This document shows, in pieces, positions 41,919 to 51,000 of a DNA stretch of 64,000 bases. Under the pieces are notes generated by a model. It had not been told where the DNA came from. It did no database searches and saw only the letters and a program-made list of their open reading frames with translations. Where the stretch lies: the NCBI RefSeq assembly GCF_947253225.1, contig NZ_CAMXYR010000001.1, forward strand, positions 1-64,000. Reading direction: 5' to 3'. The stretch is from an uncultured Anaerococcus sp. (GTDB taxonomy: Bacteria > Bacillota > Clostridia > Tissierellales > Peptoniphilaceae). The translations under genes were made by a program, and so were the position numbers. Positions within the stretch are counted from its first letter, which is position 1; each line of letters opens with the position of its first letter.

Positions 41919-41949
41919 ATTATAATACTAGAAATGGACTGATTTTCAA
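41919..41949 (-). promoter_or_regulatory. Promoter of the HAD/tag operon
   Basis: TTGAAA (41944-41949) with TATTAT at a 16-base spacer (41922-41927) or TATAAT at 19 (41919-41924) on the minus strand. Confidence 0.6.
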
Positions 41950-42073
41950 TCAAGAAAGAGCTAAGCCTACCCCACAAGTTATTAAAGCTATTCACAACTT
42001 CTACTTGCAAGCTAACTTGCTATTTGAAAATTCTAATCCCTTCTTCCTATAATAATTAAAAAATAAACATTTT

Positions 42074-42101
42074 TTTACATTCTTATTTAAAATGGTATAA
42101 T
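42074..42101 (+). promoter_or_regulatory. Promoter of brnQ
   Basis: TTTACA (42074-42079), 16-base spacer, TATAAT (42096-42101). The divergent gap also holds a small GCAAG/CTTGC repeat near 42007-42020 but no gene. Confidence 0.65.
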
Positions 42102-42141
42102 ACAAGCTTGTGATACTTTATATACTAAGGAGAAAATAACT

Positions 42142-43455
42142 TTGACTAATAGAAAAAAAGACATACTCATAAGTGGTCTTGCCCTTTTTGCTATATTTTT
42201 TGGGGCAGGCAACTTAATATTTCCACCCTACTTGGGAGTAATAACTGGTTCAGGCTGGCTTATCACCATGATTGGTTTCCTTCTTGCAGATCCTGTTATC
42301 CCAATTTTGACAGTAATAGTTACAGCCTTTGCTGGAGGCCACGCTGTTGATATAGGCAAAAGAGTGGGCGATAGATTTTCAAAAATCCTAACCCTAGCTG
42401 CCATCATCTGCATAGGACCTGCCTTTGCTATTCCACGAACTGCAGCAACGACCTACGAAGTTGGCTTCAAGGCCTTTTTCCCTAACCTTCCTATCTGGGT
42501 CGTAACTCTGGTATTTTTCACCATCACCTTCGCCCTATCCTTCAAGGAAACGAGCGTTGTAACCATAATCGGCAAATACATAACTCCTGCCCTCCTCCTC
42601 TTCCTTCTAATAGTGATAGTAAAAGCTATCCTTAGCCCTATCGGCAGTCCAGTTGATGTGCCAGTCAAAGAAGGCTACTTTGTTAAAGGCTTCTATGAAG
42701 GCTACCAAACTCTCGATGCCTTTGCCTCCCCTCTTTTTACAGGAATAGTCGTAGCCGATCTCATAAGAAAGGGCTATGGTAAGGTTAATAGGAAAGAAAA
42801 ACTATCTTTTATAATAGCAGTCGGCCTTGTAGCCTCAACTTTCCTAAGCCTAGTCTATGGAGGACTTACCTATCTTGGAGCAAGTGCCAGCGGCCTATAC
42901 TCCTCAAGTGATTCTCGTGTCGAAATCTTGGTAAGCCTTGTCTACACCCTCCTCGGTAAATTCGGTAGATTTGCCCTAAGCGTATCGGTAACCCTCGCTT
43001 GCCTAACCACAGCAATTGGTCTTACCTCATCAGCAGGAAACTTCATCGAAGAAATCACCAAGGGTAAAATCAAATACCTTTACACAGTTGTTGGAGTTAC
43101 AATAATAAGCTTCCTACTCTCATCCTTGGGAGTAGATGCCATAATAAATCTTGCCGTTCCAGTCCTAAACATTGGCTACCCAATAATAATCTCTCTCGTT
43201 TTCTACATGATTTTCGAGAAAAAAATCCCCTACAACATGGCCTACATCCTAATGGTAAGTGGAGTAATGCTTACAGCTTTCATAGAAACTTTTGGCGAAA
43301 AAATCGGTCTTTCCAATCTTACTAACCTTATCAAGACCCTTCCCCTAGCAAAATTTGGCTTCACCTGGTTTCTTCCTTCCCTGGTCTTCTTTATCCTAGG
43401 TATAATCCTCGGCAAACTCGGCCTTGGCAAGAAAATTTCAATAGAAAATAGGTAA
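42142..43455 (+). CDS. brnQ: Branched-chain amino acid transporter BrnQ
   Basis: A 437-residue, twelve-helix LIVCS-family carrier coupling Na+ or H+ to uptake of leucine, isoleucine and valine. The opening FAIFFGAGNLIFPPYLG is the family signature; YQTLDAFASPLFTGIVV and LACLTTAIGLTSSAGNF are further hallmarks. The start is TTG at 42142, 9 bases after AAGGAG; no ATG fits better. No T-box or leucine leader was seen. A strong terminator follows. Confidence 0.95.
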   Translation: MTNRKKDILISGLALFAIFFGAGNLIFPPYLGVITGSGWLITMIGFLLADPVIPILTVIVTAFAGGHAVDIGKRVGDRFSKILTLAAIICIGPAFAIPRTAATTYEVGFKAFFPNLPIWVVTLVFFTITFALSFKETSVVTIIGKYITPALLLFLLIVIVKAILSPIGSPVDVPVKEGYFVKGFYEGYQTLDAFASPLFTGIVVADLIRKGYGKVNRKEKLSFIIAVGLVASTFLSLVYGGLTYLGASASGLYSSSDSRVEILVSLVYTLLGKFGRFALSVSVTLACLTTAIGLTSSAGNFIEEITKGKIKYLYTVVGVTIISFLLSSLGVDAIINLAVPVLNIGYPIIISLVFYMIFEKKIPYNMAYILMVSGVMLTAFIETFGEKIGLSNLTNLIKTLPLAKFGFTWFLPSLVFFILGIILGKLGLGKKISIENR

Positions 43456-43463
43456 AAAAATAA

Positions 43464-43486
43464 ACGCAAAATCTTGCGTTTTTTTT
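43464..43486 (+). terminator. Terminator of brnQ
   Basis: ACGCAA (43464-43469) pairs with TTGCGT (43474-43479), followed by eight T. Confidence 0.9.
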
Positions 43487-43578
43487 ATTGCATAAATACA
43501 AACTTGCTAATATCAAACATCTTAAATATAAGAATCTCCTTAGTAAAACCCATCTTCTTTAGCTTAGGTCTTTGTTGC

Positions 43579-44376
43579 CTATTCGCCAACAAAATTACTA
43601 ACCTTCCTTTTATACCTATCCCTTATTTTATCCTTATATTTTGTCAGAAAAATAAGGATTATAAAATAAACATATATCGAAAATACAAGCCTAAAGCCAC
43701 CCCTTAAAAAAAGAGTAGAATAGCCACCCTTATTTATTTTTAAATAAGCATCCACCTTGACCCATAGCCTTTCGCCAATAATGTTTGTAAAGGCCGTACT
43801 TATTATCGCAAGCATGGCTTTAAACTTATCCCCTATAAACTTATTATCATTAAAATAATTTATCCCGAGGTATTTTTTGACATCCTCCTTGTCCAAACTA
43901 CTCGTTGTATAGGTAACAATAGCTAGAATAATGTTGTAACTTTCATTCCCATCCAACATTCCATACAGAATTGAACCTATAATAATAAGAAGAATAAGCC
44001 TATTAAAATACAAGGTTATCAAAGACCACGAAAAGATAAAACCTGCAAAAGAAAATGTTATAATATAGCCCAGCAGTCCATATGAGTATTTCATATACAC
44101 GATAGGTCCTGAAGATACCAAAGAAAAAATCAAAAAATCCCACAACTTCCACTTATCTAAAATTTTTTTATCATCCCTCAGGATAACATAAATAAAAGAA
44201 AAAGGAAGTAGAATACTCATCACAACTAGCATACAGACTGAAGGACTTGCCTCAGCAAAATTTATTGCCCCCAACATTTTGTAAGCCACTAGCCCTGTAC
44301 TTGCCAGCATAGCTAACTCACATAGCCTGAAAATACAAATAATCACATACTTAAAAAAGTTAAAAATTTTTTTCAT
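43579..44376 (-). CDS. Multi-pass membrane protein (unknown)
   Basis: A 265-residue protein, not recognised. It is strongly hydrophobic with about seven predicted membrane helices and short charged loops; one longer polar stretch (about 150-185, SLDKEDVKKYLGINYFNDNK) may be cytoplasmic. The C terminus is basic (KYKDKIRDRYKRK). It lies 90 bases downstream of a second membrane protein on the same strand and probably shares its transcript. Its place beside the pilin suggests a surface role but nothing in the sequence proves it. Confidence 0.7.
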   Translation of the reverse strand: MKKIFNFFKYVIICIFRLCELAMLASTGLVAYKMLGAINFAEASPSVCMLVVMSILLPFSFIYVILRDDKKILDKWKLWDFLIFSLVSSGPIVYMKYSYGLLGYIITFSFAGFIFSWSLITLYFNRLILLIIIGSILYGMLDGNESYNIILAIVTYTTSSLDKEDVKKYLGINYFNDNKFIGDKFKAMLAIISTAFTNIIGERLWVKVDAYLKINKGGYSTLFLRGGFRLVFSIYVYFIILIFLTKYKDKIRDRYKRKVSNFVGE

Positions 44377-44465
44377 TGAACCTCCCTACACCTACAAAAT
44401 TTCTTCTAAAAAATATTAGTGGGCTATTAAGCTTATCCTAGTTCACTCCAAGTTTACTTCCACCC

Positions 44466-45206
44466 TTATTCTCTTGCCATATTCTTAGGATGGGAATCTT
44501 CCTTACTATTCTCTTCTATAGCTAGGTCCGTCCTAAGCCTATATAAATAGCCAATATAGAGGTCAAAACAATTTGCCTTGCTATACAAATACAAGTCTTT
44601 GGCTTTGTTTTTCTGGAAGTCTTCCAGCAAGCTATTAAAGAGAATGGAAATAAAAAATAAGACTATTATCATAAACCCATAAACTATTAAATCACCCTTG
44701 GTCTTTATGGTAATAATAGCACCCAAGATGAGGGTAGAGAGAGATTTGAAGGTGGGGAGGGACTGGATAAGGGTATCAATCCAGTCGTTCTTAACGGCGC
44801 CTGAAATATCTTTGTAGTAGAGAGCCTCGTCTATAAGACTTGATATAATATCTGCCTTGTACCAGTTTTTCTTATCGAGCAAGCCCTTTAAATGTTTGTA
44901 AAAGTCATTTTCTTGCTCCATCTTAAATTGGTCTTTGAAATTATTATATATTAATAATAAAACAAGAAAGAGGAAAAATAAAGACAAGATAGCAAATAAT
45001 ATGGAATTAAACATGTAGGATACAACTAGTATGACAAAGTCAATGACATAGATAGCAATTAACTTTTTAGAAGTGGATACATATTTCCCTTTCTTCTCAT
45101 CCATATATTTATAAAATTCATTAAACAGTTCTATTGCCTTACTTACTTCAGCACTTTTATTATCTTTATTATTATCTTTATTGTTTTCTTTATTATTTTC
45201 ATTCAT
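44466..45206 (-). CDS. Membrane protein with Asn/Lys-rich N terminus (unknown)
   Basis: A 246-residue protein, not recognised. The first 17 residues are a simple-sequence run of Asn, Lys, Asp and Glu (ENNKENNKDNNKDNK), encoded by an imperfect DNA repeat. Two membrane helices follow (about 50-90), then a central polar domain (about 95-150), two more helices (about 155-200) and a charged tail. The layout hints at a pair of hairpins with a cytoplasmic middle. It lies just after the pilin terminator. Confidence 0.7.
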   Translation of the reverse strand: MNENNKENNKDNNKDNKSAEVSKAIELFNEFYKYMDEKKGKYVSTSKKLIAIYVIDFVILVVSYMFNSILFAILSLFFLFLVLLLIYNNFKDQFKMEQENDFYKHLKGLLDKKNWYKADIISSLIDEALYYKDISGAVKNDWIDTLIQSLPTFKSLSTLILGAIITIKTKGDLIVYGFMIIVLFFISILFNSLLEDFQKNKAKDLYLYSKANCFDLYIGYLYRLRTDLAIEENSKEDSHPKNMARE

Positions 45207-45260
45207 AAGTCCTCCCGAATTATTTATCTAAGCACTTAGTTAAAGTTTCTTAGTCCAAAG

Positions 45261-45282
45261 AAAAGGGGCATATGCCCCTTTT
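45261..45282. terminator. Palindromic terminator of the pilin gene
   Basis: A perfect palindrome AAAAGGGGCA/TGCCCCTTTT with T runs on both sides, directly after the pilin stop on the minus strand. Confidence 0.85.
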
Positions 45283-45319
45283 TGGTTTTGTGTCTTAGTT
45301 GACACTTATTTGTTAGAAA

Positions 45320-47587
45320 TTAAGCTTCTTGGTATTGGCTTTTTCTGTAAGCTGAGTAAGCGAATGCCATGATTGCAACACCAGCTACGATAAAGATTAG
45401 AGATCCGATACCACCTGTTTGTGGGATGGTTACAGTTCTGTTGACAACTTGTTTAGCGTTGTTAGCTTTATCATCTTTTTTGTACTTAATATTTGTATCT
45501 GTGTCTGTGCCTTTGGCTACTGTAAATTTTTCGTCATTTCTCTTAGCATAGCCCTTTGGAGCGTCAATTTCCTCTAGTTTGTAGTCACCATACTCAAGAC
45601 CATTGATTTCGAATTGACCTTTTTCGTTTGATACTAAGATAACTACTCCAGCATCTTTTGAACTGTCTTTCCATTCATATCTTATGCCAGCTGTTTTGAA
45701 TGCCTTGTTGTAAGTATCCTGAGCTTCATTAACTGCTTTTACTAATTTAGCCTTTTCTGTATCGTCTTTTCTTTCGTTATATTTTTTAACAGCATCATCT
45801 AGGGCAGTTTTAGCTGTGGCAAGTTTTTCTTGTTCTGCTTGAACAGTATCTACAGATTTTGCAGCAAGGTATTTCCCATCATTATTTTTAACAACGAACT
45901 TAGCTCCTGCTAGTCTGTCTGCATCTTGAACTTCGGCAGGTTTCTTTTCTGTTGTCTTAACGAATTTCTTTCCACCTACAACTACTTGAGGAACAGTTGG
46001 TGTTAGTGGTGGTGGGTTGGTATTGTCTTTCTTGTTTGTGATTGTTACTTGGCCTGCTTCTGTTGTTGTATATTCAGGGTTGTATCCTGCCACACGTTCT
46101 TCGATTGTCCAACCTGTTGCATCTTCTCCTAGACCAGAGAATTCACCGGCAAATAGTCCTGTTACGGTAAATTTAATGCCATCTCCTAAGTCAATTGGGT
46201 CGTTGCTTGCTTTATTGGCAACAGTAAGAGCAACTGAGTAAGCTTTATCACCTTTTCTTAGTGTATAAACTAATTTGAGGTCTTTTGCATTTGTTTCAGA
46301 TGGATCTTCTGCATCTGCTAAGTCTTTAATTTTCTTTGTTACTTTAACTTTACCATCTTTTGGTGTTACATCTTTTGGAGTGTGTTTGCTACCTGGTTTG
46401 TGGCCATATTCTAATGTAACGTTGTTCTTTTCTGGTTGATCAACAACAGCTGTACCATTAACTGTTGCAGAGTATTGAATAGTGATTGTTACATCTTTTC
46501 TTTGTACGCTGTCTGTTTCAGTTACTAGAGTAACGTCGTTGATTTTCTTTAGACCAGCAGGTGTTAGTTGAAGTCTGAAACCATTGTCATCTTGTACTAA
46601 TTCATAGTCAGTTGTGTTATCGAAAGTTATATTATTATCAGCTGTGATTTTAAGGTCTTTATTGAAGGTTAGACCATTGGTCATGATATCGTTCCAGGTT
46701 AGGTTTTCGTAAGATGTTCCTTTTTCTATCTTAGTTTTAACTTCGTAAGGAATCTTCTTACCAACTTCAGCCTTTGCTGTTGCTTTTTTCTTATCCCAGT
46801 TATCTACATTAGCTCCAACGCCGATGCCTGCATTTTGGTCAGCTTCGTCAAATCCTGCAGCCTTTTCTAATTCTTTTTCATTATTAGTTGTATCAGCTTT
46901 TTTAAAGTTCTTGTCGATTTTTGGTTTATCTTCTGTGTTCTTTGGATAAACATGTGCGTCTATTACAGTACCTAATTTGTTTGCCAATGGAAGGGTGATT
47001 TCTACTGGAACTGCTTTTTGGTCAACAATTGTTTTTCCGTCGTTTTTGTAAGTAGATTTTTCTTTAACTTCGTCGATTACAAAAGCTCCCTTTAGTTTTG
47101 ATGTATCAAACTTAATACCTGCGCTATTCTTTGTAAGACCACCGAAGGCTTCATCAATATTTGTTGTGAAAACTAAGTCGTCTCCATTAAATTCAGGAGT
47201 CATTACATCATTAACGACTTTACCCTTAATATATTGGGCTACTTTCTTTTCTCCTACTGTGGTTGTTTCTTTACCCTTAACTTTCCATGCAAAGAATATA
47301 TCATTTGCTTCGTGAGCAGTATGGCCAGTAGTTAGAAACTTCTTGAGTGCATCAAGATTTTGTGAACCATCGTATCCTTTTTCTTCGATAGCCTTTGAGT
47401 CCCAAGCTTTTAATTCATCCTTAGTCATCATAAGCTTATGAAGAGTAACTGTTTTTGTAACAGCTTTTGGATCTTTACTAATGTTAGTATTAACATCTTC
47501 AGCCGCTTTTGCACTTGTGAATGGTGCTACTAGGATGCCTAGTACCATTGCTAGTGCAGTGAAAATTGAAAATAATTTGTTTTTCAT
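45320..47587 (-). CDS. SpaA/SpaH-type major pilin, sortase-anchored
   Basis: A 755-residue backbone pilin. A signal peptide (about 1-29, ending SAKAA) is followed by the pilin motif with YPKN at residues 214-217, whose Lys normally forms the inter-subunit isopeptide bond. Two or more Ig-like (CnaA/CnaB) domains follow. The C-terminal domain carries an inserted coiled coil (about 580-625, rich in Ala, Lys and Glu) and an E-box (YKLEEIDAPKGY, around 672). The sorting signal is IPQTG (721-725), then a hydrophobic helix and a short tail. Polymerisation needs a class C sortase, which is not in the window. It is preceded by a long structured leader. Confidence 0.93.
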   Translation of the reverse strand: MKNKLFSIFTALAMVLGILVAPFTSAKAAEDVNTNISKDPKAVTKTVTLHKLMMTKDELKAWDSKAIEEKGYDGSQNLDALKKFLTTGHTAHEANDIFFAWKVKGKETTTVGEKKVAQYIKGKVVNDVMTPEFNGDDLVFTTNIDEAFGGLTKNSAGIKFDTSKLKGAFVIDEVKEKSTYKNDGKTIVDQKAVPVEITLPLANKLGTVIDAHVYPKNTEDKPKIDKNFKKADTTNNEKELEKAAGFDEADQNAGIGVGANVDNWDKKKATAKAEVGKKIPYEVKTKIEKGTSYENLTWNDIMTNGLTFNKDLKITADNNITFDNTTDYELVQDDNGFRLQLTPAGLKKINDVTLVTETDSVQRKDVTITIQYSATVNGTAVVDQPEKNNVTLEYGHKPGSKHTPKDVTPKDGKVKVTKKIKDLADAEDPSETNAKDLKLVYTLRKGDKAYSVALTVANKASNDPIDLGDGIKFTVTGLFAGEFSGLGEDATGWTIEERVAGYNPEYTTTEAGQVTITNKKDNTNPPPLTPTVPQVVVGGKKFVKTTEKKPAEVQDADRLAGAKFVVKNNDGKYLAAKSVDTVQAEQEKLATAKTALDDAVKKYNERKDDTEKAKLVKAVNEAQDTYNKAFKTAGIRYEWKDSSKDAGVVILVSNEKGQFEINGLEYGDYKLEEIDAPKGYAKRNDEKFTVAKGTDTDTNIKYKKDDKANNAKQVVNRTVTIPQTGGIGSLIFIVAGVAIMAFAYSAYRKSQYQEA

Positions 47588-47829
47588 ATCCTCTCTCCTT
47601 TTTTAAAATTTTCAATTTGTCGATATAACCTATGTATAGGCTCCCCTCTCGGCCAACTATCAACGGGATTGGTCGAGTGAATGAATGTTTCATTCCTTTT
47701 ATATAATCCCCACTTGAAGTGGGGCTTACATACATCTTCCTTGACCCTTGGGTTAAGGTTTCTTGCAGGTGGGGCTTGGGTATTGCCTTTTTTACCTGCC
47801 TTCTAGTACAGTTTGCATACTATATAATT
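47588..47829 (-). promoter_or_regulatory. Long structured 5' leader of the pilin gene
   Basis: About 235 bases separate the promoter from the pilin ATG. On the minus strand there are three GC-rich hairpins in a row. The first is GCAGGT...ACCTGC (about 47764-47800). The second is CCTTAACCC/GGGTCAAGG (about 47739-47758). The third is CCCCACTT/AAGTGGGG (about 47708-47724). A CCTATACATAGG palindrome follows near the ribosome site. No known riboswitch class was recognised. It could be an RNA switch, an mRNA stabiliser or a separate small RNA. Confidence 0.5.
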
Positions 47830-47838
47830 ATTATATCA
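47830..47838 (-). promoter_or_regulatory. Extended -10 promoter of the pilin gene
   Basis: TGATATAAT on the minus strand with no clear -35. Bases 47839-48001 between this and the giant gene hold no gene and no strong terminator, so read-through from the giant adhesin is possible. Confidence 0.6.
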
Positions 47839-48001
47839 GATTTTTATAATTTGTGTATAGTTTTTTTGAATATTTTTATGTTTATTTATTTCCTACTAGA
47901 TACTAATAAAAATCTTTTATATTTTTAAGTGGTTGTTAGCTCGTGTTGAAGCTTGTCATAAGTTATTCCTTGGACCTTTCTTCTTAGCTCTTACTTAGAG
48001 G

Positions 48002-51000
48002 TCAGCCTTCTTTTTTTTGCCTTTTCTTTAGGGCGAGGTAGCTTGCGGCGAGGGTCATGGTTATGGTTCCTAGTAGGCTATAGCCGAACCATGGGCCTTC
48101 TCCTCCTGTGTATGGGTAGACCGCCTTTTTGTTTTTGATTTTTATGCGGTTTGTGGCAGAGTTTTTGTCTTCTCCAACCAGGAGGTCTCTTTTTTCTAGC
48201 TTATCGCTTTCTTTGTCAACCTCATATATTTTACCCTTGTCGACCTTAAACTTGTAGACTGTCCTGTCTTTTAGGACGTAGCCCAAAGGTGCTTGGGTTT
48301 CGTAAATTCTATATTCGCCATCAGGTATTGAGCTAAATTCAAAGCTGCCGTCTTTCTTTGAGCTTGAAGTCCACCTTTTGCTGGTTGTATCTGTTGGTCC
48401 TATCGGAGTTCCGTCAGTTTTGATTGGTAGGTAGGCACTTCCTACTTTGATTTGTAGTTCAAATTCTGCCCCTGCCAGACCTATATTTTCGTTATCTTGG
48501 TCAACTTTCTTTAGGTAGAGGTCAGGGCGTTTGATATTAGCAAGGTCGATTGTTAGGAGGTTGATATCTCGTACTAGATAGTAGTTTTGGTAGTCTTTCA
48601 TGGCTACTGGGTCTTTGGATATGGTTAGCTTTTCTATTTGCGTATATTTATCTAGGCTTGTTTTGATATCCTTTGTTCCGAATTCAATATGACCTGTACT
48701 TTGGTTTATTTCTCCAACATCATAGGTTAGCTTGGCTCCTATTTTTGTATCATCCTTGTAAGGCATATCAATAATGAATTGATATGTTCTTTCTTCGTCA
48801 GCTGATAGCTGGCTTGGTTGGGTGGTTTCGCTTCCGCTTGAGCCTAATGGTAGGGGCTCTTTCTTGTTACGGTAAGGAGGAGTGATGCGGAGGGTTAAGG
48901 TGGCTTCTTTTGTTTCGACAGTGTAGGTTGACTCATCTTTGGCTAGGAGGGTGGCGTTTGCTCCAAGCTGTACCAGCCTTACCTTGGTGGTGGCTTGGGT
49001 TAAGGTCGCTCCCCTTCCCTCTACGAGCAATCTCGCTTTTTCTAGTTGGCTTTCTTTGGCTTTGATTGTTATTTTTTGCCTAAAGGTCTTGGCTTTTGTG
49101 TCAATTCCAATGATTTCTGCCTTGAGGTTTTCTTTATCAGAGTCATTTGAATAAGCACTTACGCTTACTTTCTTCATTTCATCTTCCGAGTCGTCGAAGG
49201 AGTTTAGCCATTTGATTTTGCCATCTTTTTTCACTTCTAGCTGCCATATTTTGTCGGACTTAGTGTAGGTGGCTGGTGCCTTTTCCTCTTTTAGCTCGTA
49301 TTTACCTTCTGGCAAGCTATCCGATTCAGCTATTCCCTCTGCGTTTGTCTTTAGGGTTTTGGTTGGGAAGTTCTTTTGTGGGTCGGTCGGATCTTTTTGT
49401 CCGCTTGTTGGGGTTAGGGTGAACTCTGCCCCTTCTAGGGTCAAGCCATCTTGGTCGGTTTTTTTAATCTTGATTTTTGCTTTTCTGTGGTTTTCGATGA
49501 TTTGCTTGGCATCTTTGATGTTTATTATGTTTCCATCTTTGTCTACATCAAAGCTTGATACAGGATTTGTTGGCAAGTCGTACTTGGTCTCATCTGGTGA
49601 TTTTATTTCATAAAGATCGTAGTGACCCTTTGTAAGTCCTTTCCAAGAGAAAATTCCGTCGCCGTCGGATGTTCTTGTGGATCCTTCAAGGTCAGCTCCA
49701 TCTTTTTGAAGTTTGAAAACGGCTCCTTTTAGTGGAAGTCCAAGACCCAAATCTTTGAGTTTTTGAGGATTGTCTTGGGTTTGGTCGACTACATTTGATA
49801 GGACTCCACCATCAACTTTGGCAAATTCAATTTTGTTCTTGTAGTTTACTAGCTTAATTTCCTTTCTGGCATCTCCAAGCCCTTCTGGATTAAAGAATTG
49901 AGACCATGTTTCAAAACTACCAGTATGAGCGTAAGAGTAAGCACCATCTTCATAAACATAGTGGTTAGCGTAGTAGGAAGTTGTCTTTAGCGAGCTTAAA
50001 TTTTCCCCTTTTAGCTTACCTTTGATTTCTATTACATAGGTTGAATCATTTGCATATCTGTCGTTTAGGTAGGCAGTTGGGATGGTGATTTGTCTGGTGA
50101 TTTTCTCGCTACTGTTGTTTTTGGAAACATACCTGTAATACCTATATTTACCATAATTATAGTCATACTTATAGTAGTCATAAGGACTGTAGGCATTTAC
50201 TTCTTCAATCTCTGTCCAAGTTTTGGTTGGATACCACTTGTATTTGTCTCCTCCCTTATCTACTAGTTTCAAATCACTACGAACTGTACCACTCTTTCCG
50301 TCTTCATATATATCATAGGAGTCTGGGAGGTCGCCTTCTTGCCAGCCATTAAATAATTTTGTTGGATGGCTTCCTGGGCCTTGTTTTTTGTAGGTTCTAA
50401 CAGAGAGGCTATCGTCAACTACTATGTCTTGGTCGGTAGTGAAGGTTATATTTTTGTTCGATAGGGTTTTGTTCCAAGGGTTGTAGTAGATTATGGCTGT
50501 AAAGGTCTTGCCGTCAGGGTCAAGCCTTAGCATATAGGAAGATATGTCTACTTGTGGGTTTTGGTAACCAGTGTAGCCTACTTTCTCATTTTCTCCCCTG
50601 TAGTCAATTTTGATTTTGTCAGAATAATGATATTGCCTACTGTCTGGGTCCGTGTTGATTCCTATATCTGCTGTTACTTCTATGTCTTGGGTGTGGTCTA
50701 CCTTTCTTCTGTCTGGGAAAAGTTGGACTAGCATTGACATAGTGTCTGGCTTGTAGTCTTTGACATAGTTAGTAAAGGTGTAGGTTATTGATTTTCTATC
50801 TGTGTTAATCTTTGCTTCGGCAAGCTTTCCAGCAGGGCCGATTATGTCAAAACGTGAGTCAGGGTTTTTGCCTTCATCTTCATTGGTTTTGAATATTCCA
50901 TCAAGGTCAACATTGTCTGAGAAGTTGATTGTGAAATAGTCTCCAGCTTTGATTGTGATTTTCGGATCTATCTTGAAGTTGAATTTAGCAAGCATGCCTT

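Noticed and set aside
42142..43455. T-box control of brnQ
   Set aside because: The leader after the TATAAT is only about 35 bases and has no T-box sequence.
43579..45206. Sortase or signal peptidase genes in the pilus locus
   Set aside because: Neither membrane protein contains a TLXTC-type sortase motif or a Ser-Lys signal peptidase motif.
47660..47730. CRISPR-like repeat in the pilin leader (ending GGAATGAAAC on the minus strand)
   Set aside because: Only one copy exists, with no spacers or cas genes; the resemblance is to a common repeat ending only.
47700..47830. 6S RNA in the pilin leader, because one hairpin (CCTTAACCCAAGGGTCAAGG) resembles part of 6S RNA
   Set aside because: The long closing stem with a central bulge expected of 6S RNA was not found; kept only as a possibility to test with Rfam.
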